A stretch of 45,082 bases of DNA from Butyricicoccus pullicaecorum (GCA_018366035.1 JAGZIW010000015.1:1-45082); one strand, 5' to 3'; positions 7,907 to 15,761 are shown, numbered from the stretch's first letter. Numbers and translations are program-made. Notes: generated by a model from the sequence alone, not told the origin.

Positions 7907-7963
7907 TCACCTACACTTTCTTGCACAAAGAAGAAGTGCAATAAATCTTTTTCTCACATTCAT
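7907..7963 (-). CDS. Small leader ORF (18 residues) upstream of the unknown gene
   Basis: ATG at 7963 is preceded by AAAGGAGGATATTTT, the strongest ribosome site in this region. The peptide is MNVRKRFIALLLCARKCR: basic with a short hydrophobic core. Its last codons (AGG TGA) form the ribosome site of the 378-residue gene, so ending translation here would deliver ribosomes to the next start. A hairpin TTGCAC/GTGCAA lies inside it. Translational coupling is inference; alternatively it is the stub of a longer lost protein. Confidence 0.5.
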   Translation of the reverse strand: MNVRKRFIALLLCARKCR

Positions 7964-8067
7964 AAAATATCCTCCTTTTACTCTACATAGCAAATAGCAG
8001 AACAAGGAATAACGAGAGGCAGAATTATTTGTTGTCGCCCACTAAATAAAAATCATACTCCTTTCTT

Positions 8068-8096
8068 TTATAAATTCTAAAAGGGTTCAGCGTCAA
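8068..8096 (-). promoter_or_regulatory. Candidate promoter of the unknown gene
   Basis: Minus strand -35 TTGACG (8096-8091), 17-bp spacer, -10 TTATAA (8073-8068). Leader of about 100 nt to the 18-codon ORF. The stretch 7964-8244 otherwise holds no gene. Confidence 0.5.
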
Positions 8097-8244
8097 AGCG
8101 ATTCCATCTATTCTGCTGATATATGTATATCGTCACAATTGTTAAAAAAAGTAATACTCCCTTGGTTTTGACAATTAGGTCGTATTTGAAAACTTAAAGC
8201 TGCACAAAAATGTCCTTACAATCATTACAAAGGAGATGAGATAC

Positions 8245-8470
8245 ATGACAAGACGCTATGAAGTAAGTGGAGACGCATTGAGTATCTGTTTCCCACAGCT
8301 AAAACTGATAGACCGGCCAAATGGGATAATAAAACTATGTTTGATCCGATCCTTTGGCTTGCTCGCAGCGGTTCAGCTTGGAAGGATATGTCTGATTGTT
8401 ATCCACCTCATCAAAGCGTGCCGCTTCTGCAAATCGCGTGATGACAGAACTATGGGACTTTTTAGATATA
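8245..8470 (+). pseudogene. Remnant of an IS5-type (IS4/IS5 superfamily) transposase, N-terminal part
   Basis: ATG at 8245 follows AAAGGAGATGAG. Frame 1 gives MTRRYEVSGDALS, a start typical of these transposases. From 8289 the next frame continues FPTAKTDRPAKWDNKTMFDPILWLARSGSAWKDMS..YPPHQS up to a stop at 8439-8441. From ~8415 a third frame gives RFCKSRDDRTMGLF. Put together this matches the usual order MTRRYE..DEQWE...FP..K.GRP..DNRTMFNGILW.ARSG..WRDLP..YPP...VY.RF.KW.DDG. Two frame changes, lost conserved residues and the absence of the catalytic domain show a dead fragment. No terminal inverted repeats are visible. Confidence 0.85.
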
Positions 8471-8492
8471 TCCTAATCTCTTGAGGCAGAAG

Positions 8493-8529
8493 AAAGCCCG
8501 CCGCAGAATTTTTTATTTCTGCAATGGGC
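8493..8529 (-). terminator. Terminator at the end of the ABC transporter operon
   Basis: On the minus strand a stem GCCC..GCAGAA / TTCTGC..GGGC is followed by TTTCTTCT, starting just 6 bp after the methyltransferase stop. Confidence 0.55.
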
Positions 8530-8534
8530 CCTTT

Positions 8535-9368
8535 TTATATTTGTTTGGGTTCCCACCAGACAATACCACTGCGAAATCGGAGCTGTGCGGTCCAGCTTCC
8601 GTTGGGCTGTTGGGTGAAATGCCTGCACAAAATGGGCTTTGCGATTTCGGGTGCCAAATCCGGACAGCCGCAGCGTGCACATTCTCCCCGTACAAGCGCA
8701 GCCGTGTTTGGGTAAGTCAAGGTTTTTTGGAAAGGCAGGATTCGCACATTGGGGTCAATGCCCATCTGATAGAGCACGCCTACAAAGTACATGTAGTCTT
8801 TCCATTCCCAGTGGATTTGTGCACCTGCTTGTTCCAGTTCGTGTACCCAAACAGGAGCAAGTCCGGTGTTCATTCCGGCAACGCACAGCTTGCGTGCCGT
8901 GCGCTGCATGCGGGAAAAACAGTCCGCCAAATCCTCCTGCCGGTAAAAGCAGTTGTAGCCAAAGACAAGGTCGTACTGCTTGTCAGGTTCGAAAGCTTCC
9001 CATTTGACAGGGTGGGCGGTCAGGTTGTGGTATCCATGCGCGGCGCCGGTTTCCAAAATAAAATGCAGAACATCTTGTGAGATGTCTACACACGCAACCT
9101 CTCTGCATATCGCGGCGAGGTCCAAGGTATAGTTTCCCCAGCCGGAACCGATTTCCAGCGCAGTTTCGATTTGATAGTCTGCAAAAAGGGGACGCAGGAA
9201 AGCGAGTACCTGTCGAGAGGAGGCTTCTGGGGCATAGACTTTGGTGCGTATAAACTGTCTCCAAAATTCCTGCTCGGCAGCATCTTCCTTCATACGAGGG
9301 GAGGTACTCTGTTTGATTTGCGCAGTCCATTGCTGTGCAAAATCTGTCATGGGAATACGTTCTTTCAT
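8535..9368 (-). CDS. Class I SAM-dependent methyltransferase, last gene of B12-regulated transporter operon
   Basis: 277 residues; ATG at 9368 has AAGGAG 6 nt upstream and starts 10 bp after the ATPase stop. The Rossmann-like SAM domain is clear: motif I LEIGSGWGNYTLDLA (residues ~91-105), an acidic VACVDIS after strand 2, and YDLVFGYNCFY at the motif IV position where NPPY-type enzymes differ. A C-terminal ~110 residues hold a small Cys group (CARCGC) near PDLAPEIAKPILCRHF. The substrate is not evident. Its place at the end of a cobalamin-riboswitch operon with a nickel/peptide-type importer suggests it acts on the imported ligand, a chelator or a corrinoid intermediate. This is inference, not family knowledge. 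Confidence 0.85.
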   Translation of the reverse strand: MKERIPMTDFAQQWTAQIKQSTSPRMKEDAAEQEFWRQFIRTKVYAPEASSRQVLAFLRPLFADYQIETALEIGSGWGNYTLDLAAICREVACVDISQDVLHFILETGAAHGYHNLTAHPVKWEAFEPDKQYDLVFGYNCFYRQEDLADCFSRMQRTARKLCVAGMNTGLAPVWVHELEQAGAQIHWEWKDYMYFVGVLYQMGIDPNVRILPFQKTLTYPNTAALVRGECARCGCPDLAPEIAKPILCRHFTQQPNGSWTAQLRFRSGIVWWEPKQI

Positions 9369-9378
9369 AGCAGTCTCC

Positions 9379-10158
9379 TTATTTCCAATCGGTGTATGCG
9401 TGCAGCAGCATTTGTGTGTAGGGGTGACAGGGGGATTCCAGAATCTGTTCCCGACTGCCGAGTTCTACCAGATGTCCCTCCTGCATGACACCAATGGTAT
9501 CACCAATCCAACTGAGCAGTTCGATATCATGGGTGATATAGAGATAGGTAAGACCAAAGCTCTGCTGAAGGTCTTTGAGCAGGTTCAGAATAGATGCCTG
9601 CACAGATACATCGAGCATTGCGGTGGGTTCATCGAGCAAAAGCACCTGCGGCTCGAGCAGGAGTGCACGGCAGATAATGAGCCTTTGCGCCTCTCCGCCG
9701 CTGATTTGGTGCGGATAACGGGAGAGCAGATGATCCGACAAGCCGATTTGTGAAAGCATTTGTGTAATCCGCGCCATGCGGTCGTCCGGTGTTTGCCCAA
9801 TTTTGTGAATGTGCAGCACCTCAAGCAGGCTGTCACGAATCCGCATGGTGGGGTCAAGTGAAGCCTCCGGATTTTGGAAAATCATTTGCACTTTTCGGTG
9901 ATAGGATTTTGCTGCGCAGCGGTCAAAAAGGGAAATGTCCTGTCCCTCAAAATAAATTTTCCCAGAAGAAAGCGGCAATAGACGGGTAATCAGGCGGGAA
10001 AGGGTCGTTTTTCCGCAGCCGCTGTTGCCAACCAGACCAAAGATTTTTCCACGTTCGAGAGAAAAGCTGACGTCTTGTACGGCTTGTACCGTGCGCGGCT
10101 GAAAAATTCCATGTGAAAAATTGCGGCAGACGTGATGAAGCGCCAGCAGCTCAGGCAT
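9379..10158 (-). CDS. ABC transporter ATPase, Opp/Dpp/Nik type (second ATPase)
   Basis: 259 residues, starting 8 bp inside the end of the other ATPase gene. Walker A GLVGNSGCGKTT, Q loop in MIFQNPEASLDPTMRI, signature ISGGEAQRL, Walker B VLLLDEPTAMLDVS and the switch His in YITHDIELL. This is the OppF/DppF/NikE-like partner of the upstream ATPase. It lacks the C-terminal Cys-containing oligopeptide-HPY extension usual for OppF, which fits the shorter NikE-type proteins. Energises import through the two permeases encoded upstream. Confidence 0.93.
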   Translation of the reverse strand: MPELLALHHVCRNFSHGIFQPRTVQAVQDVSFSLERGKIFGLVGNSGCGKTTLSRLITRLLPLSSGKIYFEGQDISLFDRCAAKSYHRKVQMIFQNPEASLDPTMRIRDSLLEVLHIHKIGQTPDDRMARITQMLSQIGLSDHLLSRYPHQISGGEAQRLIICRALLLEPQVLLLDEPTAMLDVSVQASILNLLKDLQQSFGLTYLYITHDIELLSWIGDTIGVMQEGHLVELGSREQILESPCHPYTQMLLHAYTDWK

Positions 10159-11092
10159 AGAGAAAACACCTTACCTTTCTGTCATACGGAAGGGAGAAAT
10201 CTGTTGGCTTTTGCTGTGCGCAGCGTGTGACTGCCTTGGAACAGCGCGGATAAAAGACACAGCCGTTATGGTTTTTGCGGGCAGGATCGGGGGCGGGGAT
10301 TGGAATCATACCGTGCCGCGGCATGGCATGCAGCAGTCCCGCTGTATAGGGGTGCAGGGGCTGTTCCATGACCAGATTTGTGGGACCTTGTTCTACCAGC
10401 TGTCCTTGGTACAGGACACGGATATCATCACATAGATGACGTGCGAGATCCAAGTCATGGGTAATGACGATCATGCTGCTTTCATATTGCAGATGGATTT
10501 TCCGCAGGACAGTATACACCTGATTGCGCACGACAGCGTCCAATCCCTTGGTGGGCTCATCGGCAATGATCCAGCTTGGCTGGCAGGCAAGTCCCAAGAC
10601 GGATACCAAACGCTGATTCATGCCGCCGCTCATCTGAAAAGCATATTGATTCAAAATGGATTCCGGTGTCTCAAAGCCGAACTGCCGGAGTAAATCAGAA
10701 GCATGCTGTGCGGCTTTTTTGCGATTCCCATGATGATGTGTCAAAACTGCTTCTATAATCTGGTCTTTTATCTTCATCACCGGATTGAGAGAAGCGTTCG
10801 GGTTTTGCGGGATCAGACCGATCATGGCACCGCGAATCCTGCGCAGCTGTCTTGGGGACATACTGTATAGCTCGTGTTCTCCGAACAGGCAGGAGCCGCT
10901 TACCTTGGCGGTGTTCGGGAGCAGCTGCAAAATAGACATTCCCATAATGCTTTTTCCGCTTCCGCTCTCTCCGATGATGCCCGAGATGCGTCCCGCATAA
11001 AAGGTGGTAGATAGGTCATGTACTGCATGGACAGAGCCGCTCGATGTCTCAAAACAGACCGAAAGATTGCGTATTTCAATGTTAGGGATCAT
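10151..11092 (-). CDS. ABC transporter ATPase, Opp/Dpp/Nik type (first ATPase)
   Basis: 313 residues from ATG 11092, which overlaps the preceding permease stop as ATGA; the longer open frame upstream lies inside that permease gene. Walker A GIIGESGSGKS, Q loop GLIPQNPNASLNP, signature MSGGMNQRL, Walker B IIADEPTKGLD, and the C-terminal oligopeptide-type extension with Cys (CVFYPRCSKAVTRC). This is an OppD/DppD/NikD-like subunit forming a heterodimer with the next ATPase. Overlapping starts indicate tight translational coupling across the operon. Confidence 0.94.
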   Translation of the reverse strand: MIPNIEIRNLSVCFETSSGSVHAVHDLSTTFYAGRISGIIGESGSGKSIMGMSILQLLPNTAKVSGSCLFGEHELYSMSPRQLRRIRGAMIGLIPQNPNASLNPVMKIKDQIIEAVLTHHHGNRKKAAQHASDLLRQFGFETPESILNQYAFQMSGGMNQRLVSVLGLACQPSWIIADEPTKGLDAVVRNQVYTVLRKIHLQYESSMIVITHDLDLARHLCDDIRVLYQGQLVEQGPTNLVMEQPLHPYTAGLLHAMPRHGMIPIPAPDPARKNHNGCVFYPRCSKAVTRCAQQKPTDFSLPYDRKVRCFLYA

Positions 11093-11925
11093 AGGTCTTT
11101 CACCACATCTTGCTTGACATCGAACCAGTTGCGCAGCAAATCGCCCAGTAGATTGATTGACAATGTCAGTACGATAATACAGATGCCCGGGGCCCATAAC
11201 AAATGCGGGGCAGAGCGGAAGTATCGGCGGGCAGAGCCGCTGATCATTTCCCCCCAGTCTGGGGTTGGCGGCTGAATCCCAAGCCCTAGATAGCTAAGCC
11301 CTGCAACCGACAGCACGACTCGCCCGACACGGGTCGTAAACAGCACAATGATATTGGTGCGGATATTGGGCAGGATATGCTTCCAGATGATACGCCAGTG
11401 ACTTGCCCCTAAGCAGTGCATGCCTTCGATATATGGTTCCTGCTTGACTTTGAGCACTTCGCCTCGTACCACACGGGAAAATCCTACCCATGAGGTGAGT
11501 ACCAGTGCGAGTACAATGCTGTAATTGTTGGCACCTAGGATTCCGACCAGTGCAATCATAAAAATAGTGCTCGGCAGTCCCTGAAAAACATTGGAAATGC
11601 CGGTGATGATGGTGTCGATCACACCCTCACAATATCCGGCAGCAATGCCGACTGCAAGACCTAACCCCATGGAGCAGCAGGTTGCAATCACAGCGAGCAG
11701 CAGGGAGGCACGTCCGCCGTAAATAACGCGGCTTAGAACATCGCGCCCCAGTGCATCGGTTCCGAGCGGGTGCGCCTGACAGGGCGCGAGCAAACGGTTT
11801 TCCATATTTACAGCAGTTGGATCGTAAGGTGCGAGCCATGGCGCAAAAATAGTCATCAAAAGAATGAGGAGCAAAACAGTGCTGACTGCAATGAGCTGAT
11901 ATATTTGCTTTTTTCGTCTGGTCAT
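11089..11925 (-). CDS. ABC transporter permease, DppC/NikC type
   Basis: 278 residues, start overlapping the upstream permease stop (ATGA at 11925-11922). An N-terminal membrane segment follows TRRKKQIYQ; then FAPWLAPYDPTAVNMENRLLAPCQAHPLGTDALGRDVLSRVIYGGR, the conserved DppC-type segment, four to five further membrane spans, and the EAA loop EGMHCLGASHWRIIWKHILPNI that docks the ATPases. It pairs with the DppB-type permease encoded just before it. Confidence 0.94.
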   Translation of the reverse strand: MTRRKKQIYQLIAVSTVLLLILLMTIFAPWLAPYDPTAVNMENRLLAPCQAHPLGTDALGRDVLSRVIYGGRASLLLAVIATCCSMGLGLAVGIAAGYCEGVIDTIITGISNVFQGLPSTIFMIALVGILGANNYSIVLALVLTSWVGFSRVVRGEVLKVKQEPYIEGMHCLGASHWRIIWKHILPNIRTNIIVLFTTRVGRVVLSVAGLSYLGLGIQPPTPDWGEMISGSARRYFRSAPHLLWAPGICIIVLTLSINLLGDLLRNWFDVKQDVVKDL

Positions 11926-12875
11926 GTGGCGTCCCCCTGAATCCGAATTTTGGGATTGACTGCGAGATAGAGCAGATCAATAAATAGTGTAATCAGTACG
12001 AAAGTCGTGCCCGTAACGAGCACATATCCTTGAATGACAGGATAATCGCGGTTTTGAATGGCGGAAAGTACATAGCTGCCAAGCCCCGGAATGGAGAAGA
12101 TATTTTCGATCAGAGTACTGCCACCCAGAATTCCGCCAAAGTAGTTTCCAACCAGTGTGATAATGGGAATCAGGGAGTTGCGGAATGCGTGGCGAAGCAT
12201 GACAGCGTTTTGGGAAAGCCCCTTGGCATTGGCGGTGATAATGTACTGCTGTCCAAGTTCTGTGAGGATATTGGCTTGTGTTAGACGAACAGTGGAACCG
12301 ATATTGGCTGAGGCAAGCGCGATGGTTGGCAGAATGAAAGAGGAAATTCCGCGGTCAAGTCCGCTCGTGGGCAAAAGATGCAGCCATTCGGCAAATACGG
12401 TAATCAGAAAGAGTGCAATCCAAAAGCTTGGGACAGACAATAGCAGGGTAGAGATGGATTTTAAGAAGGTATCCACCCATGTCCCGCGAAATGCGGCCAT
12501 GAGAACACCGCCGCCAATGCCAAAGAGAATCGTGGCAAGGAGGGCAGAAAAGGATAATTTCAGTGTGATGGGGAGGCGGGTGAACAGTTCATGGGCAATG
12601 TCCTGATTGCCGATGTATGAGCGTCCCAAATCGCCTTGCAGCGTTTTGCCAAGCCAGTCCAGATACTGCACAAACATCGGTTTGTCCAAACCAAGCGCTG
12701 TGCGCATCTCTGCGCGGTCGGCTGCTGTGGGAAATTCAATGCCGATGCGAAAGAGTGCATCGTCTACGGGGTCACCGGACGCGATGCGTCCCAGCAGAAA
12801 GGCTGCCAGAGAGATTCCGAAAAGTACAGGGATCAGTGTGAGAAGCCTTCGGCAGATATATTTGAAAATGGTCAT
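11922..12875 (-). CDS. ABC transporter permease, DppB/NikB type
   Basis: 317 residues. Starts with MTIFKYICRRLLTLIPVLFGISLAAFLL, the standard first membrane span of the DppB family, followed by a large outer loop (ALGLDKPMFVQYLDWLGKTLQGDLGRSY) and five more spans with the ATPase-docking loop NAKGLSQNAVMLRHAFRNSLIPII. The ribosome site is weak (AAGG) and lies beyond a hairpin that follows the binding-protein gene, so less of this protein than of the binding protein is expected. Confidence 0.94.
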   Translation of the reverse strand: MTIFKYICRRLLTLIPVLFGISLAAFLLGRIASGDPVDDALFRIGIEFPTAADRAEMRTALGLDKPMFVQYLDWLGKTLQGDLGRSYIGNQDIAHELFTRLPITLKLSFSALLATILFGIGGGVLMAAFRGTWVDTFLKSISTLLLSVPSFWIALFLITVFAEWLHLLPTSGLDRGISSFILPTIALASANIGSTVRLTQANILTELGQQYIITANAKGLSQNAVMLRHAFRNSLIPIITLVGNYFGGILGGSTLIENIFSIPGLGSYVLSAIQNRDYPVIQGYVLVTGTTFVLITLFIDLLYLAVNPKIRIQGDAT

Positions 12876-12912
12876 AGCGTTTCAGCCTTTTCGGTACATT
12901 GGTTTTGGTAAG

Positions 12913-12943
12913 AAATAAGCCTCCGCAAGCGGGAGGCTTATTT
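12913..12943 (-). promoter_or_regulatory. Intercistronic hairpin between binding-protein and permease genes
   Basis: Perfect 12-bp stem AAATAAGCCTCC / GGAGGCTTATTT right after the binding-protein stop, with only a weak T tract on the minus strand (TTTCTTACC). Such hairpins commonly protect the upstream mRNA or partly end transcription, giving an excess of binding protein over permease. Confidence 0.7.
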
Positions 12944-12945
12944 TT

Positions 12946-14511
12946 TTACTTTGCCCAGCAAACCTGCGTAAATCCAGTCAGACCGTATACAGTGGCCTCA
13001 TATCCGGTAATGCTGCTTGAGGAGGCAACGACCTCCTGTGAATACAGAATGGGGATATTTGGAAAATCCTTTGCGGAAATTTGCTGAAGTTCGGTGTAGA
13101 TTTCCGTCAGGCGTGCAGCGTCCACGCTGGTGGAAGCTTCCGTAATCAGTGCATCTGCCTGTTCGTTGTGATAGCCAAGTCCATAATTGAGGTTGGTGCT
13201 GCCATTGGTGGACATAAAGTTCTTAAAGAGGGAGAAGGGGTTTGCGGAGGGCAGACCCTGAATTTTGAGACAGAGGTTATAGTTTCCGGCTGCCATTTCC
13301 TCTTTGCATGGGCCCCAGTCCATCAGCTGGATATTTACCTTGATATTGGTGCCCTCAATGTTTTCAAGCACAGACTGCAGATATTCTGCAGCCTCCTGAT
13401 AGGGGTAACGATTGGCGTCTACATTGGGCAGCAGGAAGCGCAGCTCTACCGCACTGTCCCCGACAACCTCACGGATCAGGGCAGCACCCTTTTCTGCATC
13501 GTGCTGTACGGGCTGCTCCTGATAGAATGGGCTTGTATAATTGAGAAAACCGCCGGCAGGCAGTCCATAGCCGTTGAAGAAGCTGTTGATGATTGTCTGG
13601 CGGTCAAGGAGCAGCGAAAGACCCTCGCGCATACGGACATCGGAGAAGGGGAAAGCAGCACCGTTGACATTTAGAAAATGGGTGATGCCGGAATCGCCCA
13701 CCGAAACATGGTAAGCGGGATCGTCCGAAATTTCGGCAGCCTGTGCGGGGGAGACAGCGCCAAGATCGCAGAGTCCCTGTACTTCTCCGGCACGCAGTGC
13801 GGAGTAACGGGTTTCTGCATCGGGAATGACCTTGAAACGGAAGGTTTTGGTCAAGCCGGAAGTGCCCCAGTAGGCATCATTTCGCTCAATGACACAGTAT
13901 TGTCCCAGTACATTTTCTGAAATGGTGTAGGGACCCGTGCCAATGGCAAAGCCGTTAAAGGTGCCGTCCTCTGCAAAACAGGAGGGCTCGAACATTGCGG
14001 AGCCATAATTGACCATGGAATATGGCAAGAGCGGCTGCGGTGCGTTGAGTGTCAAAACAACGGTAGCGTCATCAACCTTTTCGCAGGAGACAAAGCCAGG
14101 GTATAAGGTATCCAGATTCATGCCATAGAAGGACGACTCAAAGGGACCTTTTTTCATGCGTTCAAAGTTTGCAACTACGATATCGGCATTGAAGGGCGTG
14201 CCGTTGGAGAAGGTGACATTTTTTCTCAGGTGAAATGTCCAAACGGTAGAATCTGCGTTTGGTTCCCAGCTTTCTGCCAGAGCCGGAATGGGTTTGCCGT
14301 CCGCGTCTTTGGTAATCAGCGGTTCCCAGATGCCGAGAGACATGGACGCATAGTAGGCGTCCTGCTCCCCCGGGCATTGATCCCGCGAGGCTGCAAAAAC
14401 GATTTCCTGTTCTTGCGATGCCGCAGGAGACGTCTGACTGCCGCAGCCTGTGAGAAGCAGAGCAACTACTCCAAGGAGGCAGAGCAAACGGGAGAGAATT
14501 GATTTTTTCAT
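12946..14511 (-). CDS. Nickel/peptide-type ABC transporter substrate-binding lipoprotein
   Basis: 521 residues from ATG 14511 (AAAGGGG ribosome site). A type II signal peptide ends in the lipobox LLTG-C with Cys at residue 23, so it is membrane-anchored. The mature part is a cluster C (SBP_bac_5) fold: WEPLITKDADGKPIPALAESWEPNADSTVWTFHLRKNVTFSNGTPFNADIV is the family signature, followed by GTGPYTI, DVRMREGLSLLLDRQTIINSFFNG and a C-terminal lobe. The family includes NikA, DppA, OppA and metallophore-binding CntA. The cobalamin riboswitch upstream argues for cobalt, a cobalt chelate or a corrinoid-related ligand rather than peptide. First gene of a six-gene operon. Confidence 0.93.
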   Translation of the reverse strand: MKKSILSRLLCLLGVVALLLTGCGSQTSPAASQEQEIVFAASRDQCPGEQDAYYASMSLGIWEPLITKDADGKPIPALAESWEPNADSTVWTFHLRKNVTFSNGTPFNADIVVANFERMKKGPFESSFYGMNLDTLYPGFVSCEKVDDATVVLTLNAPQPLLPYSMVNYGSAMFEPSCFAEDGTFNGFAIGTGPYTISENVLGQYCVIERNDAYWGTSGLTKTFRFKVIPDAETRYSALRAGEVQGLCDLGAVSPAQAAEISDDPAYHVSVGDSGITHFLNVNGAAFPFSDVRMREGLSLLLDRQTIINSFFNGYGLPAGGFLNYTSPFYQEQPVQHDAEKGAALIREVVGDSAVELRFLLPNVDANRYPYQEAAEYLQSVLENIEGTNIKVNIQLMDWGPCKEEMAAGNYNLCLKIQGLPSANPFSLFKNFMSTNGSTNLNYGLGYHNEQADALITEASTSVDAARLTEIYTELQQISAKDFPNIPILYSQEVVASSSSITGYEATVYGLTGFTQVCWAK

Positions 14512-14551
14512 AGTGTTTCCCCTTTCTGAACGGCATGGCAAAGGAGGGCAT

Positions 14552-14577
14552 AAAAAAACCTTCCCAATGCGGGAAGG
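14552..14577 (-). terminator. Riboswitch-controlled intrinsic terminator
   Basis: Minus strand: CCTTCCC, loop GCATT, GGGAAGG, then TTTTTTT. It lies between the cobalamin riboswitch and the first gene. Its left arm GCCTTCCCGC can pair over 9-10 bases with GCGGGAAGGT of the riboswitch core (14692-14683), an alternative antiterminator fold. Confidence 0.88.
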
Positions 14578-14639
14578 CAGGTATCCAGACGTCATAACAG
14601 TCTTGTTTGCTTTTCCCCGCCGAAAAACATGCCGTTGAC

Positions 14640-14816
14640 ACGCATTGGCTGGTCTCCTGGCTCAGATTCGTCCGCGCACCCACCTTCCCGCCCAAATGGT
14701 TTGGACAGTGGTATATCGGGTGTTTGTCATCTTTACAGTAGAGAGGGCTGCTGCGGGTTTTCACCGCATTCCCATTCAAAGCAAAATCCTGCAAATAGCA
14801 GGAAGCTACCAAAACG
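14640..14816 (-). promoter_or_regulatory. Cobalamin (adenosylcobalamin-type) riboswitch
   Basis: Reading the minus strand, the conserved core is plain: GGGAATGCGGTGAAAACCCGC, then GCAGCAGCCC and CTACTGTAA, CCACTG, GCGGGAAGG, and the closing GAGCCAGGAGACC (the B12 box). A terminator lies ~65 nt downstream, so control is by transcription attenuation: with ligand bound the terminator should form and switch off the transporter operon. Outer limits are approximate. Confidence 0.95.
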
Positions 14817-14841
14817 CATATTTTGTTGTTTATTCAGGTTT

Positions 14842-14870
14842 ATTATAGATAGTTGAAAGCGGATTGTCAA
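14842..14870 (-). promoter_or_regulatory. Consensus sigma-A promoter of the riboswitch operon
   Basis: Minus strand -35 TTGACA (14870-14865), exactly 17 bp, -10 TATAAT (14847-14842). Both boxes are perfect matches. Strong basal transcription fits control by the riboswitch downstream. Confidence 0.9.
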
Positions 14871-14896
14871 GTATATGTGTGGGGATTGAGCAAGAC

Positions 14897-14928
14897 AAAA
14901 GGAGCGCCCTGCATAGAGGAGCGCTCCC
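14897..14928 (-). terminator. Terminator of the upstream membrane-protein gene
   Basis: Minus strand stem GGAGCGC / GCGCTCC followed by TTTTG, starting ~20 bp after the stop codon. Confidence 0.75.
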
Positions 14929-14946
14929 AAAATGAGAACAGCCGCG

Positions 14947-15750
14947 TTATTTTTGCGCGTTGGATTGTGTTGTTTTGCGCTCTTTCAGACCAAAGGTGCG
15001 TCTGACCTTGGGGATAAACGCAGAAGCAAATTTGCCCTTGCCGCGGCTTTTGACATAGAAAAATCCGATGATGGAAAAGCAGACTGCGCCAATAAAGTTG
15101 ACAATCAAATCTTTCATGGTATCGACAAGACCGATATCAATATAGCCGCCGTATTTGGCAATCCAGTCCTCTCCGTTAATGACGATGCTTTCAATGGGGA
15201 CATGTCCAACAATGTTCAAGCCGTCCGGATTAAAGAGGACAGAATTGATGTTCTGAACAATCCAGTCCTTCTGCATGTCGGTGCCGAAATATACGTCCAT
15301 GCCAAATTCGAAAAATTCCCACAGTACACCGACTGTCATGGAAAAGCAAAAGGCAACCAGTGCCAAAAAAAGCGGGGACAGCTCGAAGGAGAAGCGTTCA
15401 CTGCGGTTGAAGATATCAACGAGCGCAAATCCGATGGCAGCCATCAGAAATCCGTTGAGGGTGTGCAGCATGGTGTCCCAATAAGGAATCTTGGTATAAT
15501 AGGAATTGATTTCGCCCAAAATTTCTGCTGAGAAAATAAAGCAGTAGATGATGGTTTCCAATGCCGGCGGCAGGTCAATGCCAAGGGTGCGGTCGATGAA
15601 CATGGGAACGCAGAAAAGAGCAAGGGTCAGAATACAGACGAACAGATGTTCATAGTTCCCGCGGAAGAACGCACGGACGGCAGTGAGCAGCACCAGAATA
15701 GATAAAAGACCACGAATGGTAAGGCGCTGCCGTTTCTTTTGTGTTAGCAT
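14947..15750 (-). CDS. Integral membrane protein, unknown function (DUF2238/YjdF-like)
   Basis: 267 residues; ATG at 15750 has AAGGAG 7 nt upstream. About six or seven membrane segments: ~20-35, 38-55, 70-85, 100-125, 138-165 and 215-240. Conserved-looking features are WDTMLHTLNGFLMAAIGFAL and VGVLWEFFEFGMD, acidic/His residues in or at membrane spans as in DUF2238-type proteins. The tail is very basic (KSRGKGKFASAFIPKVRR). It sits just after the terminator of a small gene and before its own terminator, so probably forms a single-gene unit. No substrate can be proposed. Confidence 0.85.
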   Translation of the reverse strand: MLTQKKRQRLTIRGLLSILVLLTAVRAFFRGNYEHLFVCILTLALFCVPMFIDRTLGIDLPPALETIIYCFIFSAEILGEINSYYTKIPYWDTMLHTLNGFLMAAIGFALVDIFNRSERFSFELSPLFLALVAFCFSMTVGVLWEFFEFGMDVYFGTDMQKDWIVQNINSVLFNPDGLNIVGHVPIESIVINGEDWIAKYGGYIDIGLVDTMKDLIVNFIGAVCFSIIGFFYVKSRGKGKFASAFIPKVRRTFGLKERKTTQSNAQK

Positions 15751-15761
15751 AGGGACTCCTT

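Noticed and set aside
8236..8484. 82-codon frame as an intact small gene
   Set aside because: Only the first ~15 residues are meaningful; the remaining similarity to transposases lies in other frames, so it is a pseudogene.
6252..8530. Complete integrative element at tRNA-Leu
   Set aside because: No integrase and no repeat of the tRNA 3' end; only an accessory patch is supported.
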